A stretch of DNA of 9,388 bases from Allosphingosinicella sp. (GCA_030146745.1 JASLBD010000255.1:1-9388); one strand, 5' to 3'. Positions 1 to 6,701 are shown, counted from the first letter of the stretch. The notes: generated from the sequence alone by a model not told the origin. A program made the numbers and translations.

Positions 1-105
1 CCCGAAGTCCGGCGAGGTTAGGAAAAGTCGCCTTTACAATGCGTAAAGTGACCGCCTTTTCTTACCCGCCGGTCCGCCCCCCCAGGAGCGGCCCCCTATC
101 GAGCG

Positions 106-135
106 GTTATAACCCACTTTGTTCGACGTTTGTCC
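106..135 (-). promoter_or_regulatory. Candidate leftward promoter with SOS (LexA)-like box
   Basis: On the plus strand, GTTC at 121-124 and GTCC at 132-135 are separated by exactly 7 bases. This is one mismatch from the alphaproteobacterial LexA site GTTC-N7-GTTC. On the minus strand a good -10 hexamer TATAAC (111 to 106) lies just downstream of the box, so a promoter would fire toward position 1. No start codon is seen before the window edge, so any target gene lies outside. The -35 is weak (GGACAA/GACAAA at 17-18 nt). Box and -10 are seen in the sequence; LexA control is inferred. Confidence 0.3.
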
Positions 136-184
136 TACAAAATGCGGACGAATATCGCGAAGGGTGGAAGGGCGAGCGGCGGGC

Positions 185-736
185 CTATTGCTCCCGTGCC
201 GCCCGCGCGAACAGCCAGGACGACAAGAGCCACAGCGGCACGAACATCGCCGTCCCGAGCAGGAAGCCGCGCACGTCTGGCACCATCGCCGCCGCGAGCC
301 CGCCGACGAGAAGCTGCGCTCCGGCCGTGACGGCCATGGTCCGGGCCATGCCGTCGGCCCGGAAGCGGACGATGATCGCGCCGCCCAGGGCGAGGGTGAG
401 CAGCCCGAAGAAGAGCAGGTTCGCCGGATTGTCCTCGTTGCCGATGAGCCCGACCGCTCCGTTGACGAGGAAGAGCAGGAAGGCCGCTCCCGCGGCGACG
501 ATGGCTCCGGCGGCGAACGCCCAGCTCTTGGTCTTGCGCATCGCGATCTCCCATGCGCCGACGGTCGCGGCGAGAATGATTCCTGCAAGGATGAAGTCGG
601 CCGAGTCCCAGGCCATCTCGCCGCTCGCCTGGGCGGCGATGGCGGGCGCCAGCATCAGCGCCGCGGCGCCGCCCCATACCGCCGTCCTCCACCCTTGGCC
701 GCCGCTTCCGCCGCCCGCGCGTACTTGTCCCGTCAT
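185..736 (-). CDS. Polytopic inner-membrane protein of unknown function
   Basis: This 183-residue protein has five to six hydrophobic helices, at about residues 17-35, 48-64, 69-93, 105-123, 131-150 and 155-178. Basic residues in the short connecting loops (MRKTK, RFRADGMAR) suggest cytoplasmic loops. The loop motif GNEDNPANLLFF before helix 4 looks like the family's conserved core. I recall similar small unnamed membrane proteins in sphingomonads and other alphaproteobacteria, but none with a known job. The ATG at 736 follows an AGGACGAAGG stretch that can act as ribosome binding site. The gene is divergent from the VOC-fold gene across about 200 bp. No catalytic motif is visible and no function is proposed. 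Other reading frames here are longer in places, but only this one has the strong periodic hydrophobicity of a real membrane protein. Confidence 0.8.
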   Translation of the reverse strand: MTGQVRAGGGSGGQGWRTAVWGGAAALMLAPAIAAQASGEMAWDSADFILAGIILAATVGAWEIAMRKTKSWAFAAGAIVAAGAAFLLFLVNGAVGLIGNEDNPANLLFFGLLTLALGGAIIVRFRADGMARTMAVTAGAQLLVGGLAAAMVPDVRGFLLGTAMFVPLWLLSSWLFARAAREQ

Positions 737-936
737 GGTCTCGCCTTCGTCCTGAGGATCTCAGCCTCCCCTCTCGCACGGCCGCTTGCAGCCCGGATGG
801 CTCGGAAAAGGAGAAATCGTGCAGAAGGCGTTTGCCTCGCCCCGCCGAGCCGGGCCCGGCGGCCGGAGCGAGCCTTGCACCGCAAGGCCGGCCGCGCGAT
901 TGGTGTGGCCCGAACCTTCCTCGCAGGACCCACCGC

Positions 937-1356
937 TTGACCGACAAGGCCGTCCCGGCGCTGCCCAGCATTGACCTCGCGCAGACCCGCAAATTCTATC
1001 GCTATTTCGGCTTCGAGCCGGTCGGCGGCGAGCCCACGCCCGACGACTTCTGGCTGCGGCTGAAGCGGGGCGAGGTCGAGATCGACTTCCACCTGACCGA
1101 GATCGACTACACCCACGAAGATTACATCCGGCACCAGGCCCTCTGCGTCATCCGGGTCGCCGACGTCGCCGCCTGGCACGACGTCTTCGCCAGGACCCGG
1201 ATGAGCTGGAAGGTCATCTTCCCCTCGCTGACCAGGCCCCGCACCGACCTGTGGGGCGGCCTCCCCGCCTTCTGCCTCACCGACCGCGACGGCAACCTCA
1301 TCTGGGTCGTCGAAAGCGAGAAGACGGGGCACGAGGAGCCGTCGTCGCGGACTTGA
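937..1356 (+). CDS. Bleomycin resistance-like / glyoxalase-fold (VOC superfamily) protein
   Basis: This 139-residue single-domain protein is of the vicinal oxygen chelate fold, closest in pattern to bleomycin-binding (BLMA-like) members. Visible hallmarks are PALPSIDLAQTRKFYRYFGFEP near the N terminus (the usual P-[ST]-x-D-...-FY-x-x-x-GF opening), LRLKRGEVEIDFH (second strand set), a central CVIRVADVAAWHDVF, and WGGLPAFCLTDRDGNLIWVVES at the end (the typical G-x-x-DPDGN-L pattern). Proteins of this group bind small molecules in a dimer cleft and some sequester glycopeptide antibiotics, but the ligand cannot be told from sequence. I chose TTG 937 because AGGA sits 8 nt upstream and the family normally begins just before the PALPS segment; the frame is open back to 832. 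The last codons and the TGA stop lie inside a REP-like repeat (1340-1361), so the C-terminal tail EPSSRT is probably not ancestral. Confidence 0.78.
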   Translation: MTDKAVPALPSIDLAQTRKFYRYFGFEPVGGEPTPDDFWLRLKRGEVEIDFHLTEIDYTHEDYIRHQALCVIRVADVAAWHDVFARTRMSWKVIFPSLTRPRTDLWGGLPAFCLTDRDGNLIWVVESEKTGHEEPSSRT

Positions 1357-1361
1357 TCCGG
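1340..1361. repeat. REP-like intergenic repeat fragment
   Basis: The 22 bases match 20 of 22 positions of the widespread sphingomonad/alphaproteobacterial element CGTCATCCCGGACTTGATCC(GG), recalled from general knowledge. It overlaps the 3' end of the VOC gene and supplies its TGA stop codon (1354-1356). Confidence 0.5.
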
Positions 1362-1442
1362 CAACCCTGCTCTCGTCTGACGCCCTGTTCATTCAGTGAA
1401 GCGCAACAACCCGCCGCCTAGGCGCTGACGGACCGGCGCCGG

Positions 1443-1468
1443 GGAACCCTGAGGGGAGACCGGCGGTT
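1443..1468 (+). promoter_or_regulatory. Possible EcfG-type (general stress) promoter
   Basis: GGAAC at 1443-1447 is followed 17 nt later by GGTT at 1465-1468. The alphaproteobacterial general-stress sigma factor EcfG recognises GGAAC-N16/17-CGTT, so the -10 has one mismatch. It lies about 90 nt upstream of the SPOR gene on the same strand. The two elements also form a GGAACC/GGTTCC inverted repeat, which could explain the match by chance. Confidence 0.22.
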
Positions 1469-1555
1469 CCGGGCAGCCCCCTCGATAAACGGACGAGAAG
1501 CATTCGCCACCAGAAGATCCTGATCGCGCCGGAGCCCGAAGCCGGGAATCCGCCC

Positions 1556-2044
1556 GTGCGGCGCTATCGCCCGTCGCGGTCATGGCCGGTCGGCGGTCTG
1601 GCGCTGCTCGCCGCGGTCGGAGCAGTGCTGATGACCGGCACTCTTTCATCCGCCCTGAACGGCGGATCAGACCCGGCCTTCGCGGCCCGGAGCGGGCAGG
1701 ACGTCGCCGGCGACCGGTCGGCAAGGGAGGCGAATGCCGCGATCCCGGCCGCGGCGGTCCCGGCCGCCGCGATACCGGCGACCGGCTCTTCCGCGCCGCG
1801 ACCGGCAGGCATATGGCAGATCCAGGTCGGAGCGTTCCGCAACACGCGGGCGGCCGAGTCGCATCTTCGCGCTCTTGAGGAAAATGTGCCCGAGCTGGCG
1901 CGGCTGACCGCCTTTCACCAGCTTCGCGGGGACATCAGCCGGGTCCGGATCGGCGGGATCGAGGACGAGGCAGCCGCCCGCGAGCTCTGCGCGCGCATCC
2001 TGGCGGTCGGGCGCGACTGCTTCGTGGCGCGGCCGGAAAGCTAG
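1556..2044 (+). CDS. Membrane-anchored SPOR-domain protein
   Basis: This 162-residue protein has a basic N terminus (RRYRPSRSW), one transmembrane helix at about residues 12-28, an Ala/Pro-rich linker (about 60-84, with AIPAAAVPAAAIPATG) and a C-terminal SPOR domain (about 86-158). The SPOR signature is WQIQVGAF, then a helix with RAAESHLRAL, the strand SRVRIGG, a second helix EDEAAARELC and the closing strand DCFVARP. SPOR domains bind peptidoglycan stripped of stem peptides, typically at the division septum, so a periplasmic division or cell-wall role is expected. In sphingomonads I associate this SPOR type, including its paired cysteines, with the C terminus of D-Ala-D-Ala carboxypeptidases. 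Here no catalytic domain precedes it. Start GTG 1556 has GGGA 8 nt upstream; the frame is open back to 1400 but without an ATG, GTG or TTG. Its TAG stop overlaps the stop of the opposite-strand microprotein. Confidence 0.82.
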   Translation: MRRYRPSRSWPVGGLALLAAVGAVLMTGTLSSALNGGSDPAFAARSGQDVAGDRSAREANAAIPAAAVPAAAIPATGSSAPRPAGIWQIQVGAFRNTRAAESHLRALEENVPELARLTAFHQLRGDISRVRIGGIEDEAAARELCARILAVGRDCFVARPES

Positions 2045-2145
2045 GCGGGCAACGGCACCGCGCCGAGGGCGATCGCGGCCTGGGTGGCGAACAGGGCCGC
2101 GACGAGCAGCAGGTCGATCGCGCGCGCCACCCTCTCTTCCTGCAT
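2041..2145 (-). CDS. 34-residue single-helix membrane microprotein
   Basis: A 35-codon frame on the minus strand starts at ATG 2145. It has a strong Shine-Dalgarno (AGGGGAG) about 6 nt upstream and ends in TAG at 2041-2043. The peptide starts with a charged head (MQEERVARAIDLL), followed by a hydrophobic helix (LLLVAALFATQAAIALGAV) and a short LPA tail: a one-pass membrane protein with its N terminus probably in the cytoplasm. Its stop overlaps that of the SPOR gene in a shared CTAG, so the two genes are convergent with no spacer. The frame also fills the gap up to the glycosyltransferase leader. I do not recognise a family. The strong ribosome site and clean head-helix-tail design favour a real gene, but at this size chance cannot be excluded. 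Confidence 0.42.
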   Translation of the reverse strand: MQEERVARAIDLLLVAALFATQAAIALGAVPLPA

Positions 2146-2322
2146 CTTCGGCTCCCCTCGGGGCCTTGCTGTGCGGCTCGCACGGTTGCGAAAGGATCAT
2201 TGGAAATCCCTTCCACGGCGTTCACCATCTTCGGCCGGATCGAAGCCGGCGGACCCGCGTTCGTCCGGGAAGCGCTGCCTCGAAGGAGGTCTGTCGGCGC
2301 GGTTGCGCGGGGCGGAGTAGAT

Positions 2323-3702
2323 TTGGCCGGTTTCGGACAGGGCATTGCCGGCAACGTTGGTGGTGCCGGCCGAACGGCCGAGGAAAGCGGCACCTGCCGT
2401 CCGCAGTTCGTCGTCGCGCTCGCCTTTGCCTGCGCCTGGACTTTGTTCAGCGTCTGGGTGTCCCAGCCCTGGCTCGGCGATCTGGGAAACCTGATCCATC
2501 CCCTGCCGGCGTTGGCCGCTCTCACCTTCGTCGCCTACGTGCCCGGCTTCATGAACGCCTTTCTCCTCTCCAGCCTGCTGATGGAGCCGAGGCGGAAGCG
2601 TTCGCGCCAGCCCCGCTATCCCGGGATCAGCATCCTGATCGCCGCCTATCAGGAAGAGGAAGCGATCGCGGAGACCCTGCTAAGCGTCCGCGACTCCGGC
2701 TATCCCGGACCTGTCGAGATCGTCGTGCTGGACGACGGTTCGGCGGACGCCACGTCCGCGGCGGTGGACTATTGCCGGGGGGCGCTCTTCACCGGGGCGA
2801 CGGACATCGAGCTTCGGCTGATCCGCTTCGAGCGGAACCGGGGCAAGGCGACGGCCCTCAACCGCGGCCTGGAACGCGCCCGGCACGAGCTCATCGTCAC
2901 CATCGACGCCGACACGCACCTCCACCCGGGCAGCCTCGCCGCGATCGTCGACCGGCTATCGTCCGATCCGCCGGACACGGTAGCGGTCGCGGGCGCGGTG
3001 CTGGTCGGCAATCCCCGCGAAAGCCTGGTCGCGGGCGCCCAGCAATGGGATTATTTCCACGGCATCGCCGCGGTGAAGCGGATGCAGAGCATGTACGGAG
3101 GCACTCTCGTCGCGCAGGGCGCCTTCTCCATCTACCGGCGCCAGGCCCTGCTCGAGGCGGGCGGCTGGCCGGACACGGTGGGCGAGGACATCGTCCTCAC
3201 CTGGGCTCTGCTCGGCAAGGGGCACCGGATCGGCTATGCCGAGGGCGCGATCGCCTGGACCCATGCTCCGCCGACTTTCGGCGAGCTCGCCCGGCAGCGG
3301 AAGCGCTGGGCCAGGGGCATGATCGAGGCGCTCGCCCACCACAAGTCGCTTCTGTTCAAGCCTCGGCTGAGCACGATGTTCATCTGGTGGAACCTGCTGT
3401 TCATCTCGCTCGACCTTACCTTCACCCTCGTCTTCATTCCCGGGCTGGTGCTCGCCTTCTGCGGCTTCTACTGGCTGGCGGGGCCGATCACCCTGCTGGT
3501 GCTGCCGCTGGCCGCTTTGTGGAACCTGGTGATCTTTCGAATACAGATGCGGATGCTGAGGCGCGCGGGCATCGAGATGGAGCGCAGCCTGGGCGGCTTC
3601 GTCCTGTTCGCCCTCGCCTATCCGCTGCTGATGCAGCCGGTCTCGCTCTGGGGCTATTTCGCCGAACTCACCGGAAGAAGAAAGGAATGGGGCGGAACAT
3701 GA
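2323..3702 (+). CDS. Processive family 2 glycosyltransferase (PgaC/IcaA/BcsA-like polysaccharide synthase)
   Basis: This inner-membrane synthase (459 residues from TTG 2323) should polymerise a beta-linked polysaccharide from nucleotide sugars and push it through its own membrane channel. Two N-terminal helices (about 28-46 and 61-85) precede a GT-A domain opening with PGISILIAAYQEEE. The catalytic signature is complete: DDGS (137-140), DAD (195-197), GED (287-289, the base region) and QRKRW (325-329, QxxRW of processive enzymes). C-terminal helices lie at about 353-380, 382-402 and 424-446. The order and length fit PgaC/IcaA and hyaluronan-type synthases better than full cellulose synthase; there is no PilZ domain. 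The start is uncertain: TTG 2323 has GGAG 5 nt upstream, while TTG 2200 would add 41 unhydrophobic residues and has AAAGGA only about 3 nt away. It overlaps the barrel gene by ATGA, so the two should be co-translated. The sugar cannot be named; no PgaB-type deacetylase is present. Confidence 0.92.
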   Translation: MAGFGQGIAGNVGGAGRTAEESGTCRPQFVVALAFACAWTLFSVWVSQPWLGDLGNLIHPLPALAALTFVAYVPGFMNAFLLSSLLMEPRRKRSRQPRYPGISILIAAYQEEEAIAETLLSVRDSGYPGPVEIVVLDDGSADATSAAVDYCRGALFTGATDIELRLIRFERNRGKATALNRGLERARHELIVTIDADTHLHPGSLAAIVDRLSSDPPDTVAVAGAVLVGNPRESLVAGAQQWDYFHGIAAVKRMQSMYGGTLVAQGAFSIYRRQALLEAGGWPDTVGEDIVLTWALLGKGHRIGYAEGAIAWTHAPPTFGELARQRKRWARGMIEALAHHKSLLFKPRLSTMFIWWNLLFISLDLTFTLVFIPGLVLAFCGFYWLAGPITLLVLPLAALWNLVIFRIQMRMLRRAGIEMERSLGGFVLFALAYPLLMQPVSLWGYFAELTGRRKEWGGT

Positions 3703-4703
3703 GGAAATTCCGACTTCTGCTCGCGGCCCCGGTCGCGCTCGCCGCGCTCACCGGGCTCACGCCTCCCCCCGCAGGCGAGGAGACGGATTCGGCCGCACCG
3801 GCCGAGGTGGCGCAGGCCGAGCCGGCCGCACCGGCCGAGGACGAGGAGCCCGAGCCCAGGCTTCCTCCGGCGGTGGCCACCGATATCTTCTACTCGTCCG
3901 ACAGCGACGGAAGCGAGGTGGCGAGAGCGGCGCTCGAGCTCGGCATGAGCAATGACGAGGAGACCCGCTCGATCGGGGTACGGGTCGAGCGGGCCCGCTA
4001 CAATCCGACCGACAGGGGCTGGGAATCGCGCGACCGGGTCTTCCTGAGCGGCGCCGAAAAGCTCGGCGACTGGCAGCTCCGGGCCCGGGTGGGCACCGAC
4101 GGCGACAGCGTCGTCGGCGGCCTCTCGCTCAACGACGAATCGAAGTTCCGCAAGGAAATCTTCGTCGAGCGCGACATCGTCGAAACCCGCCAGGGCCTCG
4201 ACCTCGGCCTCTATTCGACCTTCGCCGGCGCCGCCATCGACCTGCCGGTCGACGACCGCAATGTCTTCACCGCGCTCGCCGGGGTCCAGAAGTTCACCGG
4301 CGACAACGTCCGGCTTCACCTGCGCGGAAGCTACATCCATGTGGTGAAGCCGAAGCTCGGCCTCAGCGCCCAGCTGCGCGGCCGCTATTTCCGGAGCAGC
4401 GACCCCGGCGAGTATGATTATTATTCCCCGCGCTGGTATGCCGAGGCGCTTCCGGTGGTCCAGATGCGCCGCTTCGTCGGCGGCTGGGAGCTGCTCGGCG
4501 CCGCCGGCCTCGGCGTGCAGCGCGACTCCGCCTCCGACTGGCGCGCCTCGCGCTACGCCCACGCCCGCTTCCGGAGCCCGAAAGGCTCCGACTGGTCGCT
4601 GAACGGCGCCGTCACCTACACCAACACCCCCTCGATCACGGGCTCGCCGCGCTCGGGCTACAGCTACGTCCAGGCGACCCTGGGAATTTCGAAACGCTTC
4701 TAG
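3699..4703 (+). CDS. Secreted, probable outer-membrane beta-barrel protein (putative polysaccharide exporter)
   Basis: This 334-residue protein has a signal-peptide-like start (MRKFRLLLAAPVALAALTGL), an acidic Ala/Pro linker (about 23-55) and a region of alternating polar/hydrophobic strands rich in Gly, Arg, Tyr and Asp. It ends in the terminal Phe typical of outer-membrane barrels (LGISKRF). Strand-like segments include IGVRVERARYNP, WQLRARVGTDG, RLHLRGSYIHV, GLSAQLRGRYF, YVQATLGISKRF. The ATG overlaps the stop of the synthase gene (ATGA), so it is very likely its partner. By analogy with PgaC-PgaA and BcsA-BcsC it would carry the polymer across the outer membrane. Unlike those exporters it has no TPR region. 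The linker carries a 17-bp direct repeat (3791 and 3824) coding for repeated AAPAE. ATG 3687, in frame, is a less likely start. The barrel is inferred from pattern, not from a recognised family. Confidence 0.78.
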   Translation: MRKFRLLLAAPVALAALTGLTPPPAGEETDSAAPAEVAQAEPAAPAEDEEPEPRLPPAVATDIFYSSDSDGSEVARAALELGMSNDEETRSIGVRVERARYNPTDRGWESRDRVFLSGAEKLGDWQLRARVGTDGDSVVGGLSLNDESKFRKEIFVERDIVETRQGLDLGLYSTFAGAAIDLPVDDRNVFTALAGVQKFTGDNVRLHLRGSYIHVVKPKLGLSAQLRGRYFRSSDPGEYDYYSPRWYAEALPVVQMRRFVGGWELLGAAGLGVQRDSASDWRASRYAHARFRSPKGSDWSLNGAVTYTNTPSITGSPRSGYSYVQATLGISKRF

Positions 4704-4838
4704 CCCGCGATCGAATCGGCTTGGCGCTTCGTTTCAAGTCTGGCGGGCAGGTCCCCGAAGGCGCCCAGAACCGCCGCCGCGCAATCGCCGCGCGCGTCGC
4801 GTTCGCCGTCATTGGCGGCCCGCCGGAGCAGGGCGAAA

Positions 4839-4859
4839 CCCGCCGGCTCAGCCGGCGGG
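4839..4859 (-). terminator. Terminator hairpin between convergent genes
   Basis: CCCGCCGGCT (4839-4848) and AGCCGGCGGG (4850-4859) are a perfect 10-bp inverted repeat. It lies about 25 nt beyond the protease stop. On the minus strand it is followed by TTTCG, a weak U tract, so it fits termination of the protease transcript best. It may also stop readthrough from the barrel gene. Confidence 0.6.
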
Positions 4860-4883
4860 CCCGTTATCCCTCGAGATGGCTCA

Positions 4884-6548
4884 TCAAAGCAGGAAGTCTC
4901 CCGAAGTCAGGGGGGCGGCGTTGGCAATGATCACCGAGAAGTCAGCCAGGCCGTTGCCATCCACATCGCCTTCCAGCAGGCCATTCGCATAGCGCAGCTG
5001 ACCGGCGACATTGCTGAAGGCAGCCGCGCCGATGAAGGCGAAAGCCTGATTGCCCGCCGCGGCCGGATCCGTATCGAATTTGGACACGTCGATCTTGTCG
5101 CCCGGGGCGAAGTCGACGATCGTGTTCCCCAGATCGTTCAGAGTGCTGAACTGGAAAAAGTCGATGCCGGCTCCGCCGATCAATATGTCGGCGCCTTTGA
5201 ACCCGTTGAGGACGTCGTTGCCGCCGCGGCCTTCGAGCCGATTGGCGACGTCATTGCCCCAAAGCAGGTCTCGCGCCGAGCCGCCGATCGCGTTCTCGAT
5301 GACGGTGCCGTAGGCGATGCTCAGATTGTCGTGGCCCGTGGCGAAAATTCCGCCGACGCCGGTGAATTGGGCGATCCGCTGAAAGGCGCCGTTCATGAAG
5401 TTCGCGGCAGCGGCATTGACCTGCGCTTGAGTGACCTCGGGACCGAACTCCCCCGTCGCCTCATAGTGCGCGGCCCTGTTGGCGTTGATCGCCGCCGCGG
5501 TGGGGACGGCCGCGCCCACGGAGCTGAAGGAACCGGGCTGCAGATTCACGAACTGGCTGGCGGTGAAGCCCGACAGGTCGAGAGTGTCGTTGCCGCCCGC
5601 ATCGTAGATTGAAAGATAGGGATAGGGGTTCACCGAAAAATCGAAGACGTCCCGCCCGGCATTCGAGTTGAAGCCATAGGTCGTATCGTCGCTGCGAGTC
5701 GTCGGATCCGCACCATATTTTGCCTGGATCGTCAGGATGTCGTGCAGCATCGGGGTTTGGACATAATTGGCTCGCAAGAGCGACCAGTTCATCGGCAGCG
5801 CCCCGGTGTTCTGACCAGACCAATAGGACATGATCGTATACTGGTGGCTGTCCTGGGCATATTCCGCCATGGCGTCATAGGTCGTGGCAGCCGAGCCGTT
5901 GTAAGCGCCGGGGTGGGAAAGCCCCAGGCTGTGGCCGAGTTCGTGGATCAGAGTGTGGCTGCCGTAGCTTCCCGTCGTCAACGCGCCCTGGCTTATGTTC
6001 ACTTCGGGAGGGGCGGTCCAGACGTCGCCGGAGATGCGCGTATATTGTTGTCCGTCGCCGGGAAGATAGGTCCAGGCATTATTGGGTCCGGTCGTCGTGT
6101 TGGCCAGCCAGATGTCGACTTCATTCTTTCCCCAGGCGCTGGCGCCGGGCTTGTCGGCCACTTCGACGATTCCGGGAGCGATCAGATCGTCCCATAGTTC
6201 GAAAAAGGAGCGGGCAGCAGTCTTCTGGGCTTCGGTGAAGGGAGAGTAGCCGTCGCCTTCGCCACCGGTCATTTCGGTTTGCGGTTTGTTGTTGAGGCCG
6301 AGCGCGTGCTTGTGATCGAAGAAACCGTAGGTGATGACCCCGTCGGGGCCGACTGCGAGGCTTTGCCCGGAGTCGATCTGCTGCTGGACCTTGTCGAGCG
6401 AGAATATCTCCTTGGCCGGGGAGGCCGCGGTTCGCTTGAAAAACCCGCCGGCGCCGGGATCCAGGCTGAAGTCCAGCGGCATGTCCAGCTGAAGTCCCTC
6501 TTGATCGAAATGGATGTTGCGGCCCAGAACTTCGCAGATTTCACACAT
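4884..6548 (-). CDS. Serralysin-type RTX zinc metalloprotease (peptidase M10B), type I secretion substrate
   Basis: This 554-residue secreted protease has a complete metzincin zinc site HELGHSLGLSH (His202, Glu203, His206, His212). The Met-turn TIMSYW (Met240, Tyr242) supplies the fifth ligand tyrosine of serralysins. A calcium-binding RTX region follows at about 417-467 (GGSARDLLWGND, GRGGNDVLNG, GGAGIDFFQF), then an M10 C-terminal domain ending in DFLL. An acidic residue plus hydrophobics at the very end is the usual export signal read by ABC-type (PrtDEF-like) secretion; no such transporter is in the window. There is no Sec signal. The protein is about 70-80 residues longer than classical serralysins, mainly at the N terminus, which begins MCEICEVLGRN with a CxxC. 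The start is firm: AGGAGG lies 7 nt upstream of the ATG. The divergent LysR gene is the likely regulator, and a terminator hairpin follows. Confidence 0.95.
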   Translation of the reverse strand: MCEICEVLGRNIHFDQEGLQLDMPLDFSLDPGAGGFFKRTAASPAKEIFSLDKVQQQIDSGQSLAVGPDGVITYGFFDHKHALGLNNKPQTEMTGGEGDGYSPFTEAQKTAARSFFELWDDLIAPGIVEVADKPGASAWGKNEVDIWLANTTTGPNNAWTYLPGDGQQYTRISGDVWTAPPEVNISQGALTTGSYGSHTLIHELGHSLGLSHPGAYNGSAATTYDAMAEYAQDSHQYTIMSYWSGQNTGALPMNWSLLRANYVQTPMLHDILTIQAKYGADPTTRSDDTTYGFNSNAGRDVFDFSVNPYPYLSIYDAGGNDTLDLSGFTASQFVNLQPGSFSSVGAAVPTAAAINANRAAHYEATGEFGPEVTQAQVNAAAANFMNGAFQRIAQFTGVGGIFATGHDNLSIAYGTVIENAIGGSARDLLWGNDVANRLEGRGGNDVLNGFKGADILIGGAGIDFFQFSTLNDLGNTIVDFAPGDKIDVSKFDTDPAAAGNQAFAFIGAAAFSNVAGQLRYANGLLEGDVDGNGLADFSVIIANAAPLTSGDFLL

Positions 6549-6555
6549 AAGTATT

Positions 6556-6561
6556 CCTCCT
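6556..6561 (-). promoter_or_regulatory. Strong ribosome binding site of the protease gene
   Basis: CCTCCT on the plus strand is AGGAGG on the minus strand. It lies 7 nt before the ATG at 6548 and fixes that start. It is the clearest ribosome site of any gene in the window and suggests high translation once transcribed. Confidence 0.85.
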
Positions 6562-6687
6562 ACCTCGTGCCGGCGTGAAAGGGGCCGTTCCGCATCAAAA
6601 GCCGAGCTTGAAGCGGAGGGCGCCTACAGAGCGAAGACGAACGTTTTTCGTGGGTATCCCCTGACTTGACGGGACAAAGCTAACATC

Positions 6688-6701
6688 GCCGCACTTGCGG
6701 C
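6688..6701. promoter_or_regulatory. Palindrome in the protease-LysR divergent intergenic region
   Basis: GCCGCA (6688-6693) and TGCGGC (6696-6701) form a perfect 6-bp inverted repeat around CT, 30 bp before the LysR ATG. The 182-bp intergenic region (6549-6730) must hold both divergent promoters. LysR proteins usually bind such regions at T-N11-A dyads, and this site is not a clean example, so it is only a candidate operator. Confidence 0.3.

Noticed and set aside
819..974. 51-codon frame from GTG 819 with a strong AAAAGGAG ribosome site
   Set aside because: Its product is Arg/Pro-rich with rare codons, it overlaps the VOC start in another frame and resembles no domain. The ribosome site may be chance or a relic of an older VOC start.
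2166..3698. Long open frame running through the glycosyltransferase gene in a different phase and continuing into the barrel gene
   Set aside because: Only the part from 3699 has protein-like features. The upstream part is Arg/Pro/Gly-rich and antiphase to a synthase with intact catalytic motifs, as expected in GC-rich DNA.
3654..4562. 302-codon minus-strand frame opposite the barrel gene
   Set aside because: It is a mirror frame, rich in Ala, Gly and Val. The plus strand has a signal peptide, strand pattern and terminal Phe, and is coupled to the synthase.
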